Part shown: positions 54,563 to 64,000 of the stretch, one piece after another
Layout of the letters: each line of letters starts with the position of its first letter
Numbering within the stretch: position 1 is the stretch's first letter
Origin: Cadophora sp. MPI-SDFR-AT-0126
Taxonomy: Eukaryota; Ascomycota; Leotiomycetes; Helotiales; Ploettnerulaceae
DNA: 64,000 nt
Direction of reading: 5' to 3'
NCBI GenBank assembly: GCA_020747065.1
Contig: JAGMVK010000001.1
Coordinates: 1,054,001-1,118,000, forward strand
The notes under the pieces: model-generated
What the model saw: the letters and a program-made list of their open reading frames with translations, nothing else
Database searches by the model: none
What the model was told of the DNA's origin: nothing
Position numbers and translations under genes: made by a program

Positions 54563-55441
54563 TCACTTCGTCTTCCAACACTGATCTGCATCGTCATGAA
54601 CATCCACCCCTTCAATGCCCTTCCTAATTTCTTTCTTCCTGCTAGTCTCCACACCATACCTCACATCTCTATCTTTGACCTTCTCCCACGGCACCTACAG
54701 ATTCAAGTTCCATTAGCAATTTGCTCCGCAACTTAGGATTTGAAATTTCTGCCCTGAAGCACTCATACCTGTTCATCCTTCGTAAAGCTCATCATCAGCT
54801 CAGGCTTCCCAAGTGGCAGAGTATCGCCCCTATCAACCTGCCAGAAATGATACGTCTTGCCGTAGAGGCCTATGACTTCTTTCATTTCTTCTGTCTCGGC
54901 CACTTCCCAGACGGCATTGGGCACGTTGGGGTTGGGCATTATGAGCATACCACTGCGGACCTATTATGTGTTAGATAAATTCTTCACATGCACCGCTGAC
55001 AGATCTGGGTTTTCTCGACTCATAGGTGCTCGGACGAGCGACTTGCCTCATAGTCATGCGAATGCCACAACTTCCGCTCCTCGGAATCGAGTGTCTCGTA
55101 CAGTTTCGGCGTGATCATGTACTCAACTCCGATGAGCCTCGCTGGGTTCTCAGGAGCATCGTAGATGAGGCACTGTCTGACCTGAAGACAGATTATTAGT
55201 TTTCAGGCACGGGAGAAAACGTGATGAGCGAGCAGCATACATCGGCGCTCAAATGTGTGCAGTAGTGATTAGCCTCCACTGACCGCGACGGGTCTGAAGC
55301 ATACACATGAAAGGCGTTGAGGTGAGCGCAGATAGCCTTGATGGGTTCGAACGACTGGGTGGCGGAAGCCCCTGTCTCAAGAATGGTATCTTTGGTTGTT
55401 ACGGGTGGACCTGCGGCGCCGTGGGTAGTTTGCGATGCCAT
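54563..55441 (-). CDS. DUF1264 (oil-body-associated-like) protein, 219 aa
   Basis: This protein belongs to the DUF1264 family found in fungi, bacteria and plants (plant members associate with oil bodies); the biochemical role is unknown. Exons are 55241-55441, 55047-55181, 54769-54960 and 54563-54694. The second intron appears to be GC-AG: GCAAGT follows the Glu codon of HSHDYE, and no GT donor keeps frame. Motifs are [20 protein letters not shown] near the N-terminus, then [48 protein letters not shown] and [18 protein letters not shown]. The His-rich HYCTH and HSHDYE motifs are conserved in the family and might bind metal; that is inference. No signal peptide or membrane segment is seen. 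Confidence 0.88.
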
Positions 55442-55702
55442 GCTGAAAACGTTTGAGAGCTGACTTCCTCACTTGAAGGACAAAAATGCAGAGAATTGGA
55501 AGATGGGCACGATGGGAGGAGATGTAAGGATCCAATACCAGCTGACGTCATGATGTTTATCAACGTGGGATTGTTAATTGCTAGAATACAATAGACATGA
55601 ATAGACATGATGTTGCCTCTCATATTTTGGATTCAGAAGGTGGCCTTTTGAAGTCAGCATATCATCTCCCGCGTACGGAAGACAAATCATTTCAATACTT
55701 AC

Positions 55703-56904
55703 TCACTTGAAATTATTCTTCATCTCTCGAAGTTTGGCCATAACGTCCACGGGATCCGTCTTTCCGGTAGCCTTTTGTATCTCGGGGTCCTACAGTTGTG
55801 AGATTGCGTTCATCTGTCACGCAAACGTATGAACTTACATCCACTCTCATGAAGACGTTATGTTTCTGAATTCGAATCAGCAAATGCTTCCGAGCCGTCA
55901 ATTCCAACCATCATACCACTTACCTTTTCATCAGCAATCGTAAATTTGCCTTGTGTCTCTTTGTTATTTTCTGCAAAGGTATAGAGCTTCTTTACGGGCT
56001 CGCTCTGCAGTACCGACATCGTAAATTTCACATTGGCTTTCGTGTATTCATGGCCAGGCTGTTCACAGTTAGCACGATTGCCCTCGGTCAGGACGAAAAG
56101 CTTACGTAGACTTTCGTATCGTCCGGAAGTGTAGCAAGGGTCTTGTTCAATGCAGTGTTCATTTCCTCGGGAGTGCCCTCAAAGAATCTACCGCAACCTA
56201 GAAAAGGTTGTTGCGTCAGCTCTGCATCGCAGAGTGCTAAGTTACATTGACTCACCACCATGAAAGAGGGTATCTCCAGTAAAAACAACCTTTCCGGTAC
56301 CATCCTCCATAAACCAGCAGATGCTATCTTGTGTATGGCATGGGGTGTAGAGAGCCTTTACTGCGATGTCGCCAATTTTGAAACCTTCGCCATTCTTCGG
56401 AGTTTGTGTTACACCCTCACAATCCTTGCCACCGATGATAGGCTGCCCCTGAAACTCAGAATGGGCCAACTGAAATGCATCTGTTAGCAGGGTATGTGAT
56501 GAATGCTGGGGGCTACTTACCAGTTTCTTATTTCCACCTGCATGGTCCCAATGACTGTTCCCGTCAGAACCTCTCTCTCACTCTTGAACATTGGACATAC
56601 TGGTGTGTATTGACAATTGCCGTCAAGTTGATCTTGCCAGAACTGATTTGCTCCTTCAAAACTGGTGCCACCCTACATATACGAATCAGATCCCAACCCT
56701 CATTGTGTATTTCAGCTGCTTCGGACTAACTCGTCGGGATTGGCCGGGTCAATAATGACAGCATCTTTGCTCTTGTCATCGATTACTAGGTAGGCGTAGT
56801 TATCACTACTCCCAGTCCCTATATGTTGTATTTGTTTCAGCCTTGATAAGCTTTGCTGGACACCTTGAGGATTGCTCACACATAGGAATCGACTGGATAT
56901 GCAT
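55703..56904 (-). CDS. GLO2: Hydroxyacylglutathione hydrolase (glyoxalase II), 257 aa
   Basis: This enzyme is the second step of the glyoxalase pathway: it hydrolyses S-D-lactoylglutathione to D-lactate and glutathione, removing methylglyoxal. Nine exons: 56880-56904, 56731-56818, 56601-56672, 56521-56554, 56256-56469, 56106-56197, 55924-56058, 55839-55865 and 55703-55789; all introns are GT-AG and frame is preserved. It is a metallo-beta-lactamase fold with the metal motif HHHWDH (61-66), whose second His codon is split by an intron. Then come [13 protein letters not shown] (His ligand), [17 protein letters not shown] (bridging Asp) and [12 protein letters not shown] (last His). The short C-terminal domain carries the substrate-binding Lys/Arg region. 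The start gives no presequence, so the cytosol is likely. Very exon-dense for its size. Confidence 0.94.
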
Positions 56905-57374
56905 CGCGCGGGTCAAAGCTAGCTTATGGGCTGTCAGTGACGGCAAGCAAGCACTGGAAATGGCAAACATACACTAGCTGTAAGTGATCTCAAAGGGCGC
57001 GAGATGAGAGGTCTTGAGAGTATTGACAGGCTCATTGATAGCAATCGGGAGCTTTAATGCAAAATGCAAGACCCCGCTGTTGAGCTCGTCATTCAGAGTT
57101 GTGTTGAAGCTTCCAGTATCTACTATCTCCTATCTCCTATCTCCATGTGACTGCGAGTTCGACCAATCACGGATTAGGCATTGCAACGCATAAGTCGCGT
57201 TCCTATCTCTTCGGATCCTTTCAGCCTCACATACTTCCCAAGAGAGACAGCTCTAAACAAGCCCGTGTCTGCCTATGACGGAGAGTATAACACATTGGGT
57301 TTAGTGATCGAGTAAGTTTGCCCTACTACCCCCAATCATGAATCAAATAGAGCTCATTGCCCACTAGCACTCAC
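56905..57374. other. Glyoxalase II upstream region with a heptamer repeat
   Basis: This holds the GLO2 promoter. Three copies of TATCTCC lie in tandem at 57124-57144. On the minus strand from about 57110 to 56985 an open frame reads like protein (GVLHFALKLPIAINEPVN, then HLAPFEITYS) and may be the end of a decayed gene; I cannot identify it. Confidence 0.45.
57124..57144. repeat. TATCTCC tandem repeat, three copies
   Basis: Three perfect tandem copies of the heptamer TATCTCC, preceded by a partial copy. On the minus strand this reads GGAGATA repeated. It lies upstream of GLO2 and may be incidental. Confidence 0.8.
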
Positions 57375-58170
57375 AGCAGTTCCAATAACCCATCGACTCT
57401 CCTCAAAGCATAAGAGCCTGGGACCGCAAATTTGTCAAGTCCAGAGACCTGTCAAGAAACTTACGCCACCATCGCATCGATGTCTGATATCACACCGACT
57501 CTTGAAGCTGTTGCCTCGATCAAGGGTCGAGAGTCTGCAATGACATTGGGCTTACATTCCTTCCACATATCGGTCGCCATAGGTCTAGGACTGACGCAAT
57601 TGACTGTGTTATCATAGTTCTACCCCAGCTCTGTTGCCCGGACCTGTGAGATTCCTTCAAATGCAGCTTTGGTGTCAGTATATACCGTCTAGGGCGGCGT
57701 ACCCATACACAGACACTGAAGTTATGGGCACGATTCTTCCACCGCTGCCAAAGTGAGGTAACGCCATTTGGGTGAAGAACATTGGTGCCACACGGCGTCA
57801 GCCATAAAGTGGCGGGTCAGGCATACGCTGGGGTACCTCTGAGATTCACATCGATCTTCGCTTGGAAAATATCCTCCGTAATTTCTTCCAGGAAGAAGTC
57901 ATCGCCAACTGTTGCGCTGTGGACAAGCAGATCAATGTTTCCAGTCTCTGAAACTGCCAGTGCAACATCAATGATCCCTTTCAGATCCGCAACACGGCCA
58001 CGTTTGCCTGAACAATTGCCACTTTACTGCCCATTGATGCGATGCCTATGACAAGCTCTGCTAGCGCTACTCCTCTTGCAGAATTGTTATTCACAACAAC
58101 ACTGCCCCCTCTTTGCCCAAGATCTCTTGTAATTCCAGCTTCAATACCCCTGTGCACCGGTCAGACCTTG
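57375..58170 (-). pseudogene. Short-chain dehydrogenase/reductase (SDR) pseudogene
   Basis: The minus strand carries a nearly full-length classical SDR broken by frameshifts and stops. In order, across shifting frames: TGAQ with RGIEAGITRDLGQRGGSVVV (cofactor region) and VADLKGIIDVALAVSETGN. Next are NIDLLVHSATVGDDFFLEEI, then QAKIDVNLRGTPAYA followed by a stop. Then FFTQMALPHFGSGGRIVPIT, SVSVYGYAALDGIY followed by TGA, TKAAFEGISQVRATELG followed by TAG, and VNCVSPRPMATDMWKE. The end reads SRWVIGTAV. The YxxxK site survives only as Y, then a stop, then TKAA (a frameshift lies between). At least three stops and several shifts rule out a normal product. The decay is moderate, so loss is probably recent. 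Confidence 0.82.
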
Positions 58171-61100
58171 ACAGATGAAGGAAAGAAGGAGCCGGGATCA
58201 GTCCACGCCTGGACGAGCCAGCTATTATTGCTGGTTTGCTGTGAGATTTTATCTACATGGTCAGCCATTTAATCCTGTTGCCATACCAATTTTCCCTATA
58301 AGAAAATTGCAAGGAGCTTCGTGTTCCTTGAAAGTGAAAGTGGTGTTACCTTGAAGCTTGAATTTTTTTTGAAGCTAGTCACAAATGCGCGTTAACCGCC
58401 AGAACCGCAAGCAATTAACTGGCCAATCGCGCCAGTTATTTTCATCAACGGAACCCTGCTCTTCCTTTGTACTTAAGCGTGGAGTCACTACAGACCGGGT
58501 CCTGATCCATATATAAGTAGTGCACGGTAACCTCGGTCATGATCTAGCACTGTTCCCTTGGTTTCAATTTTCATGTTCTCTTCCTTTTTTTACGAACATG
58601 AATAAACAATCGCCCTTTCGATCCAACTAGCTCACAACAGCGCGAGCGGACATTCATCAAAAGCGCTCTCTAGCCTCCATTCTTTCCAGCCAGGACAAGC
58701 AAAGACACGATTTACTTTCTCAAGCTCTCCTGCGAGAAGCAACTCTACAAAGTCGTAGTAGACGAAAGAAGTCCGATTGGATATTGTCCACACCCTCAAC
58801 GCCCTACTTACGAGGTGTCACATTTCATCTTCAGCTTTCCGCTCCGGTGGACCTCGACTACTATTTTCGGGCTTGAGATGATGAGAGAAATGCTCTGGAG
58901 CCTCGGAGACACATGGCCAACTCGAATCAACTTGCCATGAAGAGTGGCCTATTACTTTATCTATGGATTACGTCTTAAGGCATATCTTGTGGCTCAGATT
59001 TGATGTCTCGTTTGCCTTGCGTTATCTTTAACCCTCGTGGCGGATTCTTAGATGGAGAGGCTGCGTTCCGGGGCTATGAAGCTGCTACCCGCTATTAGCG
59101 AGTGTGTCAGACGATGAATGTGGATAGTCTCCCAGATTGTGCTTTCTTTAGAGGCTGGCGTTGATGATAAACGTTGGAGCCACTAGAATCAGAGCCGTAT
59201 TTTTCTACTCTAGGCAGCCACGACGGTCAATAAGTCAAGTCGCCCTTCAACGTCAATTGGTATCACCTGTTCCTCTGGCCAGTTGGAAAGTTGAACCGAT
59301 GTGTCTTCCTTTCTGGGATTGGATACCGCCTGGCAATATCCTGGTGATAGTTGATAATAACACCGTCTATCATACCAGCTACCTGATTTGAACCTTGCAG
59401 AATTCGGCTGGATAGAAAGAACACACGGTTTTGCAGCATCGGTGTCGAGTAAGACTCATTGCTTCTCACGACTCAGTGGATTCATCATTGGGTCCCGAAA
59501 ATTTCGGTTTAGGGCGCCTACTGTGCTGGAGATCGCTCGCAGTGGTTGGTACGAAAAATGTCGTCAAAAGTGTCTTGGTGCTCCTCTACGCTTGAAGTGT
59601 AGGACAGCGTTGACTTCAAAATTGGAATCAGGTGGGCCATAGCCTTGCACAACCTCCAAAGATGCCACAAGACTCGTTCGAATTGAGAGATCTTCACAAT
59701 TATGGCCGAGCCCAGGTATCGCAATGGGTCGAGATGGTTCGAACGATTGATCGATATTTAACAGGTCGGTCAGGTAGCACAAGCAGCTGTGTCCAATCAG
59801 AGTTATTCATCAAGGACAACTCAAGGACAATCTGTTCCAAACTCCCGCAGTCGTCCCACGATCCATGCACACTTGAGTACAAGGTGCGGTCGTGGTTACT
59901 TTGCTGTTGGAGATGTTGACAGCCAGCACCATAGCGACTTGCAGAGCCAATGTGCTGTCACGCGCCACACAGAAAAGTCAGGGTATTCCTGGTCAGCGTA
60001 CCTCCATGTGGTGCTCATTTTGTTGTCGAGCTATGTAGCAATTATCTGTCTCAAGTGAGAAAGGAATTGCTTGCCCTGGTTCAATTCATGCTCTTCTTTT
60101 TGTGTAATGCTACTGTTGTTTCGTACATGACATTCCGTCTGGTGTCTAGGGAAGATACACAATCGTGCCTTCTACAGTGCTCTCAGACTCAGCAGCTAGT
60201 TCAACTGTGAGATTTGTTTTGTTTTGTTTTCATTCTGCAAAGCGCGGTACTGTGCCGCGCCTAAGGAGCCAATCGAACCTCCCTCGTCATCCAGCCAGAT
60301 GCAGTACTCATCTCTTCGCGTTGAAATATGAGGTGGCCAACTGTCTCCCAAAGCATTTCGGCACAATGGGATGCGTATTTGTTGTCCAATTTTTTCTGCA
60401 AACCTTTACTACTGTCTATCTTCTCATTGATTTGTATGCCAAGCACTGCCACATTTGCTCGCTAAAAGACATGGCTTCGAATACGAATTATTTCCGAAGA
60501 GCGGAATCGGCAATTGGTAATTCTTCGAACCTGATTATGCTAGCCCCCATTCTTCACAATAGTCAGAAGCAACAGCTTGTCAAATCCTTGGAGGATCGAA
60601 AGCGAACCTTCGGGGCTTAGGACAGATTTCCGTCAAATGGAAACACGCAGACTCTTCAGCGAATTGGCCCAGTCCTCCTCCCACTCTATGGACAAGGCCA
60701 TGTCCCACGACTGCACATGGACATGTATACAAATCGACAGAAGTACCTGGACAGAATGCGATCCTTCATGGCCGTCTTGCCGCCATCTCCCTGTTCACAA
60801 TTGTACAGCATTGCGCTCTTGAGTTTCGTGCTCACAAGTTTATTCGCCACAAATATCAACGATTCAGTCCACCAGTTTCTCAGGGATCGCAGGAAAACGG
60901 TGAAACGTGTATGCGGATGCCGATCATGAGCCTCAGAACGAGAGAAGGACTTGCGCTGTTGGTGACTCGTAAGACTCGCATCTGGGAAGCGCAGCTCTTT
61001 AAAGTCTCTGGAGTCATGCGGTATCAAGTAGTCTCCGTAACGCGCGCCTGGACGAGAATGTTTCCAAAAGCTCAGGTGTGGGAATTCTAATCGGAATAGG

Positions 61101-61965
61101 GGTCGAAGTTGGAGCAATGCATTCAAGGATACTCCTCCGAAGGACGAATCCGAAGGTGTCGATGACTTTGTGGGAAAGAAACGTCGACGCATACGCGCAT
61201 TAGCGGAATCATGCTGGCAGGGATTGGGGCTGTCAGAAGAATTGACTCTTGTCCATGTTTTCGGTTCTCGGTTAGTAGCAAGCCGTAGCATACTCGCACT
61301 TCTAATCTTGATAGATCCACGAGGGATCAACTTCAAACATGGAGGCCCGAGCCGGCCAGTCAACCCACCCCGTTCAAGTCGCACATCTTGACCAGTGGCG
61401 GCCCATTTCGACATGATCATCGCAACATCCTTCCTGGCTCTTGACGCCGACTCATGGCGCAATAGAGTTCTTTACCTGTTATCTGATTGATGCTCCGAGG
61501 ACGCCGGCTCCAGAATTCGAGACGCCCACTCTCATCCATAGTCAGTTCACCGACAAACGTTAGCACCAATCCTAGTCGCCAACCTCTAAAGAGGGGCAGT
61601 GGATGCAAGACCGTTCGTTCCACCTTATGCCACGTTCTGTTTTCTAGAAGGTCTTCTTGCAGGGTTGCCCTCGAGCACAAGCCGCTATTTCACGCTGCCC
61701 CCTGTTAACGGTGTCATACCTTTGGGAGGCATGTAATATACCCCTTCACCGCCGTGGCGGGACTGTCCACTGAAATAGAAGCTGGTCAGGCCATATCCTG
61801 CGAGGGAAGTAACCACAGGATCAAAGCATTTACTTGTATTCACATATATATTGTCACTCGAGGCACCTCAAGCATCATCAAAAGCAAACATCATTTCACT
61901 CCAGTCCCTTTACCCAGCTTTGCAGTATCCATTCGGTTCAAGCTGTACATTGACACTCATTCATC
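58171..61965. other. Gene-poor region
   Basis: No gene is confidently recognised across this 3.8-kb interval. A 258-codon ORF on the minus strand is listed separately at low confidence. A perfect GC-rich inverted repeat (GCGCGG and CCGCGC around a 7-nt loop) lies at about 60242-60260, and AACTGGC/GCCAGTT near 58418-58438. The final 150 nt should be the promoter and leader of the TauD-type gene. Confidence 0.45.
60686..61462 (-). CDS. Unrecognised ORF, 258 codons (doubtful)
   Basis: This is an open frame from ATG with a basic, Arg- and Ser-rich product and no motif I recognise. It contains no membrane segment of note. It lies in a gene-poor region beside a pseudogene, and a frame of this length can arise by chance in sequence of this composition. 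No intron structure or recognisable homology supports it. I list it so that it can be tested rather than as a confident gene. Confidence 0.2.
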   Translation of the reverse strand: MRHESASRARKDVAMIMSKWAATGQDVRLERGGLTGRLGPPCLKLIPRGSIKIRSASMLRLATNREPKTWTRVNSSDSPNPCQHDSANARMRRRFFPTKSSTPSDSSFGGVSLNALLQLRPLFRLEFPHLSFWKHSRPGARYGDYLIPHDSRDFKELRFPDASLTSHQQRKSFSRSEAHDRHPHTRFTVFLRSLRNWWTESLIFVANKLVSTKLKSAMLYNCEQGDGGKTAMKDRILSRYFCRFVYMSMCSRGTWPCP

Positions 61966-63145
61966 ATGGCTCCTAGTCGCATGGATCCTCAAGACGATTA
62001 CGACGCCCCCGAACCAAAAACCGTGTATGATATTAACGTCCCTTACAAGGCGTCATCTGAAGAGTATCAACGCCGAATCCAGGAAAGAACCGAATTTCCC
62101 AGTTATCTTCCTCACTGGGAGCAAGGACAATGGTTCGAAGACTTCCCCATATTTGACTACGAAGACCCAGCACTTCGAGCAGACCCGAAGAAACCCAATC
62201 TGTTTACCGCTGGCGTTTCGGCTCAACCAGTTACTCCTCGCATGGGGACGATCTTGACTGGCGTCAAGTTGGAGACACTCTCCCAAGCCGCTAAGGACGA
62301 ACTTGCTCTTCTCATTTGCGAAAGGAAGTTCGTAGTTCTCAGAGAGCAACTCGATTTCCTTCATTCTGGACCACAATTTCAAAAGGACTTCATGTCATAC
62401 TTTGGAAAACTCAGTCGACAACCAGTTACTGGCGCCATCAAAGACCACCCAGAGTTCCACATCATTCATCGAGATGGAAATGAGGAGGATATCGCCAGGT
62501 TTTTCAAACACAAAATGTCTACTACCATCTGGCACCACGACGTCAGTTACGAAAGGCAACCGCCCGGATATGTTATGCTCGGTATCCTTGCCTGCCCTGA
62601 CATCGGAGGCGATACAGTCGTTGCGGACATGACTATGGCATATAAACGTCTCTCGCCACTGTTTCAAGGCATGATCGATCAGTTAAAAGCTGTCCACACT
62701 TCTAGGCATTTAATTGCTCACACTAAAGCGAGCAAACAACTTGTTCGCTGCAACCCAGTAGACTCGATTCATCCAGTCGTTCGAGTCCACCCAGTTACTG
62801 GCGAGAAAGCTATCTTTTACAACATGGAGTTCCCCGACGAAGTCATCGGCTTGAAGGATCAGGAAGCAGAAGTAGTGATGAAATTCTTGATGGATTTTGT
62901 GAGAAACGGGCATGATTTCCAGGCAAGAGTCCACTGGGAGAAGCACTCTGTAGTCATGTTTGACAACCGGACAACACTTCGTAAGTCCGAATATGAATTA
63001 CTCTAGTGTTCTTCACTGACTCTAACAACCAGATACTGGTACTGTTGACTATGATACGACTGTCCAAGCAAGACACTTATTTCGTCTTGCAGCCATGACA
63101 GAAGTCCCCATCTCGGTTGCCGATAGTGAGAAGATTCGTGGATGA
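61966..63145 (+). CDS. TauD/TfdA-family 2-oxoglutarate dioxygenase, 375 aa
   Basis: This is a non-haem Fe(II)/2-oxoglutarate dioxygenase of the TauD/TfdA type; fungal relatives include the sulfonate dioxygenase Jlp1, which releases sulfite from taurine-like compounds. Exons are 61966-62980 and 63033-63145. The Fe-binding HxD is His190-x-Asp192 in TIWHHDVSYERQPPG. The distal His339 lies in MFDNRTTLHTGTVDYD, and the 2OG-binding Arg352 is 13 residues later in VQARHLFRL, the usual spacing. The single intron splits the codon of His339. The N-terminus has the fungal YLPHWEQGQWFEDFP segment and FTAGVSAQPVTPRMGT. All catalytic residues are present, so it should be active. The substrate (sulfonate, or another alpha-hydroxylated acid) is not determined by sequence. 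Confidence 0.92.
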
Positions 63146-64000
63146 TTTTTGCATGGGCCCACGCACATTTACATTTACTTGATTTTCAAGTTCTCCCAGC
63201 CTTGCCAGCGCCTTAGCGTTCGTTCCTTTGCCTGTACTTTCCTCATGTACCATGTATATAAAGTTCTCTTCCAAAATGAACAATGCCTCAATCATTTTGA
63301 TTTATGTTGATGCATTCGCGACAAGCTAAAGATCTGTCATGCAGCACCAGGATGAACCCCATGCTATATTTGACGATATGTCCGAAACTACACATATCCA
63401 ACTGCATGTTCTGTTACTAATGAGGGGTCTGGACACAGATATTTAGACGGGGCTTGACATGGCATGTCGTGCGAGGCAAAGCGAGAACAAGCGAAGGCTC
63501 CAAATCGATTGGCCCTCAACTCGAACATAGAATCGAACAGTGCAACCTTTGAGCTCACCTGCAGCGCAACTACGTCACAGAATGAGACTGAGCCGCAATG
63601 AAAAGATTACGAGTTGGCCTGTAGCATGCAGTTGCGGACCGATCCAGTATGGCTTGCAGGATCTACTTGGAAATCATTGCAGCGGGCGCGAGTGGAGCTG
63701 AATATGCGAATTGTTGCTGCAACTTATCACATAGCGCCGGTCGAAAGGAATTGAAAAGGGCAGGTAGATGTAATTGGACGATATGTCGCATGAACAGAGG
63801 GGCAATCGTTGCGATCGGTCGATGAAGGAATGACAAGTCAAGGAATTGATGCGAGTGTGCCTCGAACTTGCAGATTTGAAGTGCCATTGTCTTTCCATGA
63901 TGCGGAATTCTGCCAAGATTTGTCAAGAAAGTAGCAAGCTCCGGCCAAACCCCAAAATTCATGTACCATGCCGCGATCTTACTGCATGACAGGTCACTAG
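63146..64000. other. 3' flank and unannotated end
   Basis: This holds the 3' UTR of the TauD-type gene and 700 nt in which I recognise no gene. The short minus-strand frames at 63663-63962 have no family signature. Confidence 0.5.

Noticed and set aside
57432..58272. Plus-strand frames opposite the SDR pseudogene
   Set aside because: These are shadows of the decayed minus-strand SDR gene, whose motifs are unmistakable.
59161..60620. Several short frames on both strands between the SDR pseudogene and the TauD-type gene
   Set aside because: No motif, no splice logic and no codon pattern that stands out; most start with TTG or CTG.

Overview
This window is nuclear DNA of a filamentous ascomycete (Pezizomycotina). 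Genes have short introns (about 45-190 nt) with GT-AG borders and CTAAC/CTGAC-like branch sites. Typical fungal families are present: Zn2Cys6 and C2H2/Fungal_trans regulators, 2EXR, MFS sugar and anion-cation symporters, MPP-alpha of about 577 aa, a FHA-RING ligase and a short kinesin-3. I cannot fix the class from sequence alone; a leotiomycete-like genome is a guess. About 26 protein genes were resolved to exon level, with reading frame checked across each splice; the exceptions are noted.

Layout. 1-5.5 kb: 5' part of a GH5 glycosidase gene, a Zn2Cys6 regulator, and a divergent sugar transporter, which looks like a glucan or oligosaccharide utilisation module. 6-9.4 kb: a small conserved protein, TRAPP subunit Trs31, and a Sec14-like lipid transfer protein. 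10-15.8 kb: a secreted pepsin-like protein lacking its second catalytic Asp, divergent from a large secreted protein with two SGNH hydrolase domains and five FG-GAP repeats; a tandem repeat lies between them. 15.8-18 kb: gene-poor, with decayed coding sequence. 18-34.6 kb: mostly housekeeping (MPP-alpha, FHA-RING ligase, VPS16, a degenerate MoxR/ChlI-like protein, Golgi GDPase GDA1, a PPPDE-thioredoxin-PUL fusion). 34.6-42.3 kb: gene-poor, with one 2EXR gene behind a leader of about 950 nt. 42.3-44.2 kb: short kinesin-3.

44.5-53.9 kb looks like an accessory catabolic cluster: anion-cation symporter, HpcH/HpaI aldolase, RidA-type deaminase, IPNS-like 2-oxoglutarate/Fe(II) dioxygenase and a C2H2/Fungal_trans regulator, all adjacent. 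54.5-57 kb: DUF1264 protein and glyoxalase II. 57.4-61.9 kb: a clear SDR pseudogene and otherwise little. 62-63.1 kb: a TauD-type dioxygenase.

The genes most likely to work together are the first three and the 44.5-53.9 kb set. The strongest oddities are the catalytically altered pepsin homologue, the double-SGNH/FG-GAP architecture, two GC-AG introns, a nested inverted-repeat structure just 3' of the C2H2 regulator, and decaying SDR copies.
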